From assembly GCA_937872275.1 (NCBI GenBank), contig CALMSE010000183.1:1-14224 (forward strand): a stretch of DNA of 14,224 bases, in the 5' to 3' direction. The DNA comes from an uncultured Leucobacter sp. GTDB lineage: Bacteria > Actinomycetota > Actinomycetes > Actinomycetales > Microbacteriaceae. Both the position numbers and the translations under genes were made by a program. The notes below the pieces were generated by a model that searched no databases, was not told the origin of the DNA, and saw only the letters and a program-made list of their open reading frames with translations. Every line of letters begins with the position of its first letter. Positions within the stretch are counted from its first letter, which is position 1. Positions 6,972 to 13,436 of this stretch are shown here, one piece after another.

Positions 6972-8099
6972 CTATTCGCGGAGACCTTTAGCCGAACCCG
7001 ATATTCCTTTGCCCGGGGCCGCGGCGAAGAGGCCGATCCGCGGCCGGAACGGCCACGCGGCCTCTCGCCCGCCGGTGATTCCGGATGGCCGGAAGATGAG
7101 GATCAGCACCATGATCGCGCCGAGCACGATCAGCCGGCTGCCCGAGGGCAGCGAAACCGTGACGTCGCCGAGGGGCAGCCCCCGCTCGAGCAGACCCAGC
7201 AGGTGATCGAGCGCCGAGATCGCGAGCGTGCCGACGACCGCGCCCCAGAGCGAGAGCATGCCGCCGACCACGAGCATCGCGATCGTCGTGAAGGTGAAGC
7301 CCAGCGAGAACTGGGATGCCTGCACGACACCGTTCATCTGCGCCCAGACCGCGCCGCCGACCCCGGCGAGCGCCCCCGAGACGACGAAGGCGATGAGCCG
7401 CTGCCGCCGCACGTCGATGCCCGAGGCGGGAGCCGCCTGCCGGTCGTCGCGCGAGGCGCGCAGCATGCGCGCGCTGCGGCTCTGCCCGTAGCACCAGGCC
7501 AGCACGATGACGGCGAGGGCGATCATCACCATCGTGTTCAGATCGAAGCTGCGCGGGATGCCCGCCATCGACTGCCCGGTCTTCGGGCCGATGCGATTCC
7601 AGTAGGTGAGGATCTGCACGACGAACATGAGCAGCGCGAAGGTCGCGATGCCCGCCTCGAGGCCGTGCAGGCGCATGAGCACGAGGCCGCTCGCGAAGGC
7701 GAGCAGGCCGCCGATCACCCCGCCGAGAAGCAGCGCGACGAAGGGGTTCGCCGTCGCGTCCTGCAGGAACGGGAAGAGATCGGGCATGAGCGACGCCTTC
7801 ATCTTCGGGTCGACCGTGAGCAGCGACATGGTCCACGCGCCCACCGCGACGAACGCGATGTGGCCGAAGGAGAGCACGCCGCTGTTGCCGATGAAGGTCC
7901 ACATCGCCACGACGATGATGAGGTTCGTGAGCGCGTAGCCGAGGTCGATGGAAGCCGATTTCGACAGCGCGCTCGCGAGCACGGCGAACAGGTAGACGAC
8001 GACGAGCGGGACGGCCAGCGTCCAGAGCCTCGCCACCGGCTCGGGCGCCTGGATGATGGCGGATCGGCGAGCCCCGCCCGCCTTGTCGTGCGCGGTCAT
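6972..8099 (-). CDS. Branched-chain-amino-acid-type ABC transporter permease, LivM-like
   Basis: This 375-residue integral membrane protein begins with ATG 8099, overlapping the preceding permease stop by four bases. After a 24-residue cytoplasmic N-terminus come hydrophobic spans (LWTLAVPLVVVYLFAVLASAL, LGYALTNLIIVVAMW and others) and the LivM hallmark NSGVLSFGHIAFVAVGAW. The cytoplasmic coupling loop reads RSARMLRASRDDRQAAPASGIDVRRQRLIAFVVSGALAGVGGA, the ATPase-docking segment of this family. Length is slightly above the usual 320-350 aa because of extra N- and C-terminal tails. It would pair with the LivH-like permease as the channel of a Liv/HAAT-family importer. The substrate cannot be told from the permease. 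It is the last gene before a 93-bp gap and iorA. Confidence 0.93.
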   Translation of the reverse strand: MTAHDKAGGARRSAIIQAPEPVARLWTLAVPLVVVYLFAVLASALSKSASIDLGYALTNLIIVVAMWTFIGNSGVLSFGHIAFVAVGAWTMSLLTVDPKMKASLMPDLFPFLQDATANPFVALLLGGVIGGLLAFASGLVLMRLHGLEAGIATFALLMFVVQILTYWNRIGPKTGQSMAGIPRSFDLNTMVMIALAVIVLAWCYGQSRSARMLRASRDDRQAAPASGIDVRRQRLIAFVVSGALAGVGGAVWAQMNGVVQASQFSLGFTFTTIAMLVVGGMLSLWGAVVGTLAISALDHLLGLLERGLPLGDVTVSLPSGSRLIVLGAIMVLILIFRPSGITGGREAAWPFRPRIGLFAAAPGKGISGSAKGLRE

Positions 8100-8977
8100 G
8101 AGCGCTCCTTCGAGAGGCTTCCGCCGAAGACGCCGTTCGGGGCGAACACCAGCACGACGATGACGAGCAGGTAGACGAAGGCGATGCGGAAGTCGTTGAT
8201 CCAGTCGGGCAGCCAGGTGGTGAACATCGAGACGGCGAAGCCGACCGCGAAGCCGCCCACCACCGTGCCGCCGAGGCGGCCGAGGCCGCCGATGACGGCT
8301 CCGATGAGGCCGAAGAGGGTCACCTGCACGCCGAAGGTCGGGTTCACCGCTCCCGACTGGGCGGTGAGCACGAACGCCACGGCCGCCGCGAGCACGCCGC
8401 TGATGGCGAAGGTGATCGCGATCACCCCGCCCGCGCGGATGCCGAGGATGCGCGCGGCGCGGAAGTCCTCGGAGGCCGCCTGCACCTGGAGCCCCATGCG
8501 GGTGCGCGAGAGGAAGAGGCGCGTGCCGACGAGCAGCACGGCCGCGAGCCCGATCGAGACGAAGGCGAGCAGGCTCACCCTCAGGCCGCCGATCATGAAC
8601 GAGGTCGTGAGCTCGGGCGCGACCGCCGCGGTGCGCACGTTCGTGCCGAAGACGCCGTCGTAGGCCCGCTGCAGCAGGATGCTGACGCCGAAGCTCGCGA
8701 TGAGCAGGGTCGCGGGCGGCTGGGTGCGGATCCACCGGAACACCGCCAGATCCATCAGCAGGGCGAGGGCGATCGCCACGACGACCGAGGCGACGAGGGC
8801 GAGCGGCCATGAGACCGGCCACAGGAAGATCAGGGTGTAGCCCGCGCCGGTGATGATCTCGCCGTTCGCGAAGTTCGCGAGCCGCATGACGCCGAAGACG
8901 AGGCCGATGCCGAGCGCCGCGAGCGCGTAGACCGCGCCCGCGGAGGTGGCGTCGATGAGAGCCTGGATGAAGGTCAT
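8096..8977 (-). CDS. Branched-chain-amino-acid-type ABC transporter permease, LivH-like
   Basis: The 293-residue membrane protein starts at ATG 8977, overlapping the upstream ATPase stop (ATGA). LivH features are the opening ALIDATSAGAVYALAALGIGLVFGVMRLANFANGE (residues about 6-40), the coupling loop TRMGLQVQAASEDFRAARILGI, and the late glycine motif IGGLGRLGGTVVGGFAVG. About eight hydrophobic segments are apparent. Length is normal for LivH (290-310 aa). It forms a heterodimeric channel with the LivM-like permease encoded next. Members of this HAAT family carry branched-chain amino acids, amides, urea, benzoate-type and other organic acids, so the neighbourhood rather than this protein points to an aromatic acid. 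Confidence 0.94.
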   Translation of the reverse strand: MTFIQALIDATSAGAVYALAALGIGLVFGVMRLANFANGEIITGAGYTLIFLWPVSWPLALVASVVVAIALALLMDLAVFRWIRTQPPATLLIASFGVSILLQRAYDGVFGTNVRTAAVAPELTTSFMIGGLRVSLLAFVSIGLAAVLLVGTRLFLSRTRMGLQVQAASEDFRAARILGIRAGGVIAITFAISGVLAAAVAFVLTAQSGAVNPTFGVQVTLFGLIGAVIGGLGRLGGTVVGGFAVGFAVSMFTTWLPDWINDFRIAFVYLLVIVVLVFAPNGVFGGSLSKERS

Positions 8978-9693
8978 GAGCCGAGGTACGCTTTCATGAG
9001 GAGGGCGGAATCCTGCGCGTCCTCGGGGTTCAGGGTCATGGTGATGCGCCCCTCGGCGAGCACGTAGCTGCGATCCGCCGCCGCGACCGTCTGCTGGGCG
9101 CGCTGCTCGACGATGAGCACGGCCGTGCCGCGGGCGCGGATGCTCTCGATCGAGGCGAACACCGTGTCGACGGCGGTGGGGGAGAGACCGAGCGACGGCT
9201 CGTCGAGGGCGAGCAGCGCGGGCGAGGCGAGCAGCGCGCGGCCGATGGCGAGCTGCTGCTGCTGGCCGCCGGAGAGGAGTCCGGCCGGGCGATCCGCGAA
9301 CTCGCCGAGGATCGGGAAGAGCGACAGCACCCAGTCCGTGTCGTCGGCGAGGGCGGCCCGGTCGGTGCGCGCGGTGGAGCCGAGGCGCAGGTTGTCGCGC
9401 ACGGAGAGCCGCGAGAAGACGTTGTGCCCCTCGGGTACGAGCGCGAGCCCGGACCGGGCGATGCGCTCGGGGGAGAGGCCGCGGATGTCGCGGCCCTGGA
9501 ACTCGATCGCCTGCGCGCGCGAGCGCACCGCGCCCACGAGCGCGAGCATGGTCGACGACTTCCCGGCGCCGTTCGGGCCGATCATGCCGACGAGCTCACC
9601 CGCGTCGATGTGGAAGCCGACCCCCGACACGGCGGAGATGCCTCGGTAGGCGACGTTCAGGTCTTCGACCGTGAGAATGCGTTCGGCGCTCAT
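8974..9693 (-). CDS. ABC transporter ATPase, LivF-like
   Basis: The 239-residue ATPase carries all nucleotide-binding motifs: Walker A GPNGAGKS (39-46), the LivF-type VPEGHNVF (87-94) in the Q-loop region, an intact LSGGQQQ signature (140-146), and Walker B LLALDEPSLGL (160-170). The switch position reads VEQ instead of His, which is usual for LivF proteins. It starts at ATG 9693 with a 4-base overlap to the stop of the LivG-like gene and ends overlapping the LivH-like start. The five importer genes are therefore co-translated as a chain. It energises uptake at the inner face of the membrane together with the LivG-like ATPase. Confidence 0.95.
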   Translation of the reverse strand: MSAERILTVEDLNVAYRGISAVSGVGFHIDAGELVGMIGPNGAGKSSTMLALVGAVRSRAQAIEFQGRDIRGLSPERIARSGLALVPEGHNVFSRLSVRDNLRLGSTARTDRAALADDTDWVLSLFPILGEFADRPAGLLSGGQQQQLAIGRALLASPALLALDEPSLGLSPTAVDTVFASIESIRARGTAVLIVEQRAQQTVAAADRSYVLAEGRITMTLNPEDAQDSALLMKAYLGS

Positions 9694-10526
9694 CTTTCAC
9701 CTGCCCGGTGCTGTGCGTCACGCTGATCCAGAAGCGCGAGCGTATCCGCAGCGCTGATCAGTTCGGTGTCGATCTGCTCGGCGGCGGTGCCGAGGTAGCT
9801 CGTGGCGAGGCGCTCGTCGTGCCGCACCTCGTCGGGGGTGCCGTCGAGCACGTTGCGGCCTGCGCCGAGCACGAAGATGCGGTCGCAGCTGCCGAAGACG
9901 AGAGGCATGTTGTGGTCGATGAGCAGCACGCCCATGCCGCGGCCCGCGAGCGAGCGCATGGTCTCGCGCAGGTGCTGGGCCTCGCCGTCGTTGAGGCCGG
10001 CGGCGGGCTCGTCGAGCAGCACGTAGTTCGGCCGGGTCGCGAGGGCCCGGGCGACGCCGAGGCGGCGCTCGACGCCGTGGGGGATGCGATCCGCGTCGTG
10101 CAGCATCCAGTCGCCGAGGCCGAGCTCGTCGATCAGCCCGAGCGAGAGGCGCCGCGCGTCCCTCCGGCCCAGCCCGCAGGCCAGTGCGGTCACCTCGACG
10201 TTCTCGAGCACGCTCAGGCGCCGGTAGAGGCTGCCGCGCTGGAAGGTGCGGGCGATGCCCCGGTGCGCCCGGCGATCCGCCCGCACCGACGTGACGTCGT
10301 CGCCGTCGGCCAGGACCCGGCCGGAATCGGGACGATCGTAGCCGCTCAGGATGTTGACGAGCGTCGACTTGCCGGCGCCGTTGGCGCCGATGAGACCGGT
10401 GACCCGGTGGCGGGGGACCGAGAGGGTGACGTCGTCCAGGGCCTTGACGCCCTTGTACGAGCGGGAGATGCGCTCCCCCTGCAACCGGAGCTCGGCTGCA
10501 GGGGGAGCGGTCGGTGTCTGAGTCAT
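9690..10526 (-). CDS. ABC transporter ATPase, LivG-like, with degenerate signature
   Basis: The 278-residue ATPase lies 13 bp after the binding-protein gene. Motifs are Walker A GANGAGKST (47-55), the Q-loop FQ (95-96) in the LivG-type IARTFQRGSLYRRLSV segment, Walker B YVLLDEPAAGLN (168-179) and the switch His in LLIDHNM (His205). The signature loop is unusual: RIPHGVERRLGVARAL (148-162) where LivG proteins normally have L-YG-QR-LEIARAL. The Gln is lost and replaced by Val-Glu. The C-terminal 30 residues (EQIDTELISAADTLALLDQRD...) extend beyond the usual LivG end. Together with the intact LivF-like partner it would give an asymmetric ATPase pair. Function as importer ATPase is well supported; the effect of the changed signature is unknown. 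Confidence 0.93.
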   Translation of the reverse strand: MTQTPTAPPAAELRLQGERISRSYKGVKALDDVTLSVPRHRVTGLIGANGAGKSTLVNILSGYDRPDSGRVLADGDDVTSVRADRRAHRGIARTFQRGSLYRRLSVLENVEVTALACGLGRRDARRLSLGLIDELGLGDWMLHDADRIPHGVERRLGVARALATRPNYVLLDEPAAGLNDGEAQHLRETMRSLAGRGMGVLLIDHNMPLVFGSCDRIFVLGAGRNVLDGTPDEVRHDERLATSYLGTAAEQIDTELISAADTLALLDQRDAQHRAGER

Positions 10527-10539
10527 TCAGCGAGCCCGC

Positions 10540-11733
10540 TCAGAGGATGACCTTCTCGGGTGCGCGCTCCTCGACGAAGGAGAGCGTGCCGTCCTGCACC
10601 TTGAGCACGCGCTGCGGGCGCTCGACGTTGATGTGCAGCTCGGGGCTGAACTTCGTGGGCCCCACCAGCAGTTCGACGCCGTCGAAGCCGTAGAACGCCT
10701 CCGCCAGCTTGTCGCCGTCCCACGAGCCCGCGGCCTCGTAGGCCTTCACGATGGCCTCGAGGGTCGAGGGCCCGGTGACGAAGCTGCCGACCGAGGGGCG
10801 CTCGCCGTAGGTGGCCTCGTACTTGTCGGCGAACTCGTTCACCGCGGCATCCGGGTCGTCGCCCATGATCGACGGGTAGGTCACGACGTAGTAGTCGCTG
10901 AGGCCGGGGATCGAGTCGAGCCAGAAGGTGCCGTCCATGCCGAAGCCCGAGACGACCGGGGCGGTGACGCCGCCGTCGCGCAGATCCTTGGCGACCTGGG
11001 CGCCGCCCGGGCTGTAGCCGCAGTTGAACACCACGTCCGGGGCCTCGCCGCCGACGATCTTCGACACGGTCTCGGTGATGGTGTCGCCCTGCACGTAGTC
11101 GTAGCTCGCGATCTCGGTGCCGCCCAGCTCGGTGAAGCGGGTGCGCGCGATCTCGCACTGGTTCTGCGTGTACTTGATCGAGGTGTCGGTCAGGAAGACG
11201 GCCTTCTGCCAGCCCTGATCGAAGGCGAACTCGCCCATGACGCTGGCCTCGCCCGGCGTGCCGTTGCCCATCGAGAATCCGATGTCGAGACCGCCCTCGG
11301 GGCCGTAGATGGGATCGCCCACGCAGGGGGCGATGTTCAGGATGTTGTTCTCCTCGGCGACGAGGGCCGCCGGGCTCGACACGTCGTAGTCGCAGGTGAC
11401 GACGATCACCTTGGCGCCCTCGTCGATGGCCTGCTGCGCGAGCGGGGCGTACTTCTCGAAGTCGGTGCCGGTGTCGTAGACCTTGAGCTCGACCTGCTTG
11501 CCGTCGATGCCGCCGGCCTCGTTGAGCTCGTCGACGGCGATGCGCATCGAGTTCAGCGCCGGGGTGTCGAACGGCGACATGAAGCCGGTCTCGGCGACGA
11601 CGGCGCCGATGACGACGGTGTCCCCGTCGCCCGCGGCATCGCCGCCGCCGCCGGTGTTCGACGAGACGCAGCCGGTGAGTGCGAGCGATCCTGCGGCGAG
11701 CGCCGCGAGGGTGATGCGGTGTGACGTTCTCAT
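10540..11733 (-). CDS. ABC transporter substrate-binding lipoprotein (Leu/Ile/Val-binding type)
   Basis: The 397-residue secreted lipoprotein has a 21-residue signal: MRTSHR, then a hydrophobic core, ending in the lipobox L19-T20-G21-C22. Processing before Cys22 and lipid attachment to the outer face of the membrane are expected. A Gly/Asp-rich linker (SSNTGGGGDAAGDGD) precedes a type-I periplasmic-binding fold. That fold shows VVIGAVVAETG, NSMRIAVDELNEAGGIDGKQVELKVYDT, a central AKVIVVTCDYDVSSPAA segment and the lower lobe with TDTSIKYTQNQCEIARTRFTELGG. This is the HAAT/LivJ family, whose ligands include branched-chain and aromatic amino acids and aromatic carboxylates. The start at 11733 is supported by the lipobox distance and a GGAGAGAGG ribosome binding site. 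A longer in-frame reading to 11880 would bury the signal and is rejected. It is the first gene of the importer operon, preceded by a structured leader of about 150 nt. Confidence 0.95.
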   Translation of the reverse strand: MRTSHRITLAALAAGSLALTGCVSSNTGGGGDAAGDGDTVVIGAVVAETGFMSPFDTPALNSMRIAVDELNEAGGIDGKQVELKVYDTGTDFEKYAPLAQQAIDEGAKVIVVTCDYDVSSPAALVAEENNILNIAPCVGDPIYGPEGGLDIGFSMGNGTPGEASVMGEFAFDQGWQKAVFLTDTSIKYTQNQCEIARTRFTELGGTEIASYDYVQGDTITETVSKIVGGEAPDVVFNCGYSPGGAQVAKDLRDGGVTAPVVSGFGMDGTFWLDSIPGLSDYYVVTYPSIMGDDPDAAVNEFADKYEATYGERPSVGSFVTGPSTLEAIVKAYEAAGSWDGDKLAEAFYGFDGVELLVGPTKFSPELHINVERPQRVLKVQDGTLSFVEERAPEKVIL

Positions 11734-11795
11734 GTGATCTGCCTCTCTCCGGGCCGAGCCCTGATCCATGGCGCAGATCACGGGTCGCGATCTGC
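11734..11795 (-). promoter_or_regulatory. Leader RNA with alternative hairpins around the ribosome binding site of the binding-protein gene
   Basis: Reading the mRNA (minus strand), segment 1 GCAGATC (11795-11789) can pair with segment 2 GATCTGC (11779-11773), a 7-bp stem with a 9-nt loop. Segment 2, as GTGATCTGC (11781-11773), can instead pair with segment 3 GCAGATCAC (11742-11734), a perfect 9-bp stem. That stem ends directly before the ATG and encloses the GGAGAGAGG ribosome binding site in its loop. The two pairings exclude each other, as in an RNA switch. No known riboswitch class is recognised. Confidence 0.5.
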
Positions 11796-11832
11796 ATGAA
11801 GCGTCAGTGACGATCGCAACTCCCGCGATTCC

Positions 11833-11851
11833 GGCCGATCGACGATCGGCC
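11833..11851 (-). promoter_or_regulatory. Hairpin near the 5' end of the importer leader
   Basis: GGCCGATC (11833-11840) and GATCGGCC (11844-11851) form a perfect 8-bp stem with a 3-nt loop. It lies roughly 30-50 nt downstream of the predicted transcription start. It may stabilise the 5' end or belong to the alternative structures described further down the leader. Confidence 0.4.
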
Positions 11852-11885
11852 GCCGCAGAGATTCCAGTCCTCATTGACAAGGGAA

Positions 11886-11915
11886 TTTATATATCGAATT
11901 CGTGATGCCCGTCAA
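11886..11915 (-). promoter_or_regulatory. Probable promoter of the importer operon
   Basis: On the minus strand TTGACG (11915-11910) is followed by TATATA (11893-11888) at 16 bp or TATAAA (11891-11886) at 18 bp. This is the best promoter-like pair in the window and lies in its most AT-rich intergenic patch. Transcription would start near 11880, giving a leader of about 150 nt. The near-dyad TGACGGGCATCA (11903-11914) overlaps the -35 box and differs by one base from the perfect dyad at the ridA copy 1 promoter. Confidence 0.65.
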
Positions 11916-11952
11916 CGAATCGTCATGTTTCGTTACCTCAGAGAGGGGATTG

Positions 11953-11967
11953 TGCGCATTTCGGATA
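11953..11967. promoter_or_regulatory. Shared intergenic motif TGCGCATTTCGGATA, copy 2
   Basis: This is the second copy of the 15-bp motif at 741-755, with one C/T difference. It lies 37 bp beyond the -35 box of the importer promoter. The flanks make an imperfect dyad, GTGCGCAT-TTCGG-ATACGCGC, with 6 of 8 arm positions matching. It may be a binding site for an activator or repressor. Confidence 0.4.
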
Positions 11968-12003
11968 CGCGCCCCCGTCTCGCGGTCCGGAGGCGCCGGC
12001 GCA

Positions 12004-12050
12004 TCGCGGTCGCAGGATCTCCCCTGCGACGCGGCATTCTGCGACCGCGA
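12004..12050 (-). terminator. GC-rich hairpin downstream of the paaX-like gene
   Basis: TCGCGGTCGCAG (12004-12015) and CTGCGACCGCGA (12039-12050) are perfect 12-bp complements around a 23-nt loop. A competing CGCAGG/CCTGCG hairpin (12011-12028) lies inside. It starts about 50 bp after the paaX-like stop codon. No U-tract follows, so it could equally be a protein-binding dyad. Confidence 0.5.
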
Positions 12051-12058
12051 GGGAGGGC

Positions 12059-12088
12059 GGCGCGGTGCGAGGGGGCGCGGTGCGAGGG
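12059..12088. repeat. 15-bp tandem duplication
   Basis: The unit GGCGCGGTGCGAGGG occurs twice in a row (12059-12073 and 12074-12088), between the paaX-like stop codon and the GC hairpin. It is probably a local slippage product; no function is suggested. Confidence 0.8.
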
Positions 12089-12100
12089 GCGAGCCGGCGC

Positions 12101-12925
12101 TCAGGCCTCGACGGTCTCGCGCACGAACGCGAAGGCGGGAGCCCCGAGCTCGGCGACGACGCGCTCGATGAGGCGCACCGCGGGATCCCCCGCCCAGTCG
12201 CTGCGCAGCAGCTCGCGCGGCAGGCCGGGGTCGCGCATCGGCAGCACCCGCCAATCGTCGAGCGCGCGCATGTAGTGCACGAAGGCGTCGCGGGGCGGGA
12301 TGCCCGCGGCGCCGTGCCGTGCGATCAGCCGGTCGACGTCGTCCTGGTGGGCCGCGAGGAATCCGCGGTATCCGCCGTCGATCTCGTCGAGATCCCAGCT
12401 CTCGTGCACCATGCGGATGAGATCCTGTCCGCCCTCGTGGCGGCCGCAGAAGATGTTGGTGTAGTCGCGCAGCTCGAGCGAGTCGATGAGCTGGCGAGCC
12501 TCGGTCGACATGCGCGCCGGGGCGAGCCAGACGCCGGATCCGACGTTGCCGAAGCCCAGGGCCGCGAGCCGCGAGCGCAGCAGGTGGCGCTTGGCCCGCT
12601 CCTTCTCGGGCACGGAGAAGCTCGCGATGCACCAGCCCTCGTCGAGCGGGGCGGGCTGGCGCGCGTGCCAGATCACCCGGTCGCCGGAGGCGAGGGTCCG
12701 CTTCGCCTCGTCGGTCAGGCGGTAGCCGTTGCTGCCCTCGCGCCGCTCCGCTTCGAGCCAGCCGCGCTTCTTGAGCCGCGAGACGCCCGTGCGCACACTG
12801 GACTCGTCGACGTCGAGCGCGCCCAGCAGGCCGACGATGCCGCTGATCGGCATCCAGTCGTCGGTGCGACGGGCGAACGCGCCGAGCAGCGTCACGAGCA
12901 GGGTACGCGAGCTGCCGCCTGCCAT
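12101..12925 (-). CDS. PaaX-family transcriptional repressor
   Basis: The 274-residue regulator has the three-part PaaX layout. Residues 8-75 form a winged helix with recognition-helix segment ESSVRTGVSRLKKRGWLEAER and wing GYRLTD. Residues 97-137 are the Cas2-like middle domain with GWCIASFSVPEKERAKRHLLRSRLAALGFG and GVWLAP. Residues about 170-274 are the PaaX C-terminal domain (IPPRDAFVHYMRALDDWRVLPMRDPGLPRELL). Length is close to the family norm (about 300 aa). ATG 12925 is preceded by a consensus AGGAGG at the right distance. In characterised systems PaaX represses phenylacetate genes and is released by phenylacetyl-CoA. Here it stands upstream of the importer and IOR genes, and an aryl-acetyl-CoA made by IOR would be a logical effector. 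That link is inference. A GC-rich dyad in its leader suggests self-control. Confidence 0.93.
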   Translation of the reverse strand: MAGGSSRTLLVTLLGAFARRTDDWMPISGIVGLLGALDVDESSVRTGVSRLKKRGWLEAERREGSNGYRLTDEAKRTLASGDRVIWHARQPAPLDEGWCIASFSVPEKERAKRHLLRSRLAALGFGNVGSGVWLAPARMSTEARQLIDSLELRDYTNIFCGRHEGGQDLIRMVHESWDLDEIDGGYRGFLAAHQDDVDRLIARHGAAGIPPRDAFVHYMRALDDWRVLPMRDPGLPRELLRSDWAGDPAVRLIERVVAELGAPAFAFVRETVEA

Positions 12926-12953
12926 GTGTCCTCCTGTGCCGCCCGTCGCGAAG

Positions 12954-12972
12954 GGCGACCGCCGCGGTCGCC
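12954..12972. promoter_or_regulatory. Dyad in the paaX-like leader, possible auto-regulatory operator
   Basis: GGCGACC and GGTCGCC form a perfect 7-bp inverted repeat around GCCGC, about 30 bp upstream of the paaX-like ATG and just downstream of a TATGTT element (12985-12980) that could be its -10 box. No good -35 box is seen. An alternative GTCGC/GCGAC hairpin (12945-12959) overlaps it. The GC-rich composition makes chance dyads common here. Confidence 0.35.
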
Positions 12973-13002
12973 ACGAACTAACATACCCGCGCGGAGGCGG
13001 GA

Positions 13003-13038
13003 CGGATCCGCGACCCTCGGAAGGGGGCCGCGGATCCG
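13003..13038 (-). terminator. Hairpin after the thioesterase gene
   Basis: CGGATCCGCG (13003-13012) and CGCGGATCCG (13029-13038) pair perfectly over 10 bp. The 16-nt loop contains a further CCCT/AGGG pairing. The structure begins 5 bp beyond the TAG stop at 13044, the usual position for a terminator, though without a U-run. Confidence 0.6.
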
Positions 13039-13043
13039 ATGGA

Positions 13044-13436
13044 CTACTTGCCGCGCAGCACGTTCGTGACGCGCGCCGTCGAGACGCGGTTTCCCTCCTC
13101 GTCTTCGATGATCACCTCGTGCACCGCGATGCCGCGTCCGAGGTGGATCGCGCTGCAGGTCGCCGTGACCCGCCCCGCCGTGGCCTGCCCGGTGTGCGTG
13201 ATGCTGAGATCGAGGCCGTAGGCGATGCGATCCGCGCCCGCGTGCTCGCAGGCGGCGAGCGAGGCCAGGGTCTCGGCGAGCGCGGAATAGGCGCCGCCGT
13301 GCATCGAGCCGGTGATCTGCCGGTTGCCCGCGATCGGCATCGTGGCGACCGCCTTCTCGGCGGTCACCTTCACGAACTCGATGCCGAGGCGCTCGTCGAG
13401 CTCGCCGAACACGGCGCGCGCCGGTCCGCCGCTCAC
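13044..13436 (-). CDS. PaaI-like hotdog-fold thioesterase
   Basis: The 130-residue product has the size and motifs of a single hotdog domain. Near the active site, GNRQITGSMHGGAYSALAETLAS (37-59) contains the conserved His46-Gly-Gly and the acidic catalytic residue Glu55. Later strands GLDLSITHTGQATAGRVTATCSAIHLGRGIAVHEVIIEDEEGNRVSTARVT complete the fold. The GTG start at 13436 overlaps the RidA copy 2 stop by four bases, so the two are co-translated. PaaI-type enzymes hydrolyse aromatic acyl-CoA thioesters, for example hydroxyphenylacetyl-CoA, and act as rescue enzymes when CoA is trapped. In this locus an aryl-acetyl-CoA from IOR would be a natural substrate. The substrate remains inference, since entrobactin- and menaquinone-type relatives share these motifs. 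Confidence 0.9.
   Translation of the reverse strand: MSGGPARAVFGELDERLGIEFVKVTAEKAVATMPIAGNRQITGSMHGGAYSALAETLASLAACEHAGADRIAYGLDLSITHTGQATAGRVTATCSAIHLGRGIAVHEVIIEDEEGNRVSTARVTNVLRGK

Larger units (their letters stand above)
11734..12100. other. 367-bp intergenic regulatory region between the paaX-like and binding-protein genes
   Basis: No coding frame here has family similarity or a ribosome binding site. From right to left the region holds the following: a 15-bp tandem duplication (12059-12088), a strong GC hairpin (12004-12050), the shared motif TGCGCATTTCGGATA (11953-11967), the importer promoter (11886-11915) and a structured leader (11734-11880). The AT-rich core at 11880-11970 stands out against the surrounding GC-rich DNA. 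Confidence 0.75.

Noticed and set aside
8100..8822. Upstream extension of the LivM-like frame to a 616-residue product
   Set aside because: The added part is a shadow of the LivH-like gene; ATG 8099 overlaps the LivH stop and precedes the first membrane span.
12059..12088. Tandem 15-mer as a CRISPR or larger satellite array
   Set aside because: There are only two adjacent copies with no spacers and no cas genes; it is a simple duplication.
713..12965. 13-bp GGGCGACCGCCGC shared between 713-725 and 12953-12965
   Set aside because: At this GC content many 13-mer matches of all-G/C sequence are expected in a 14-kb window, so it is not evidence of a common site.
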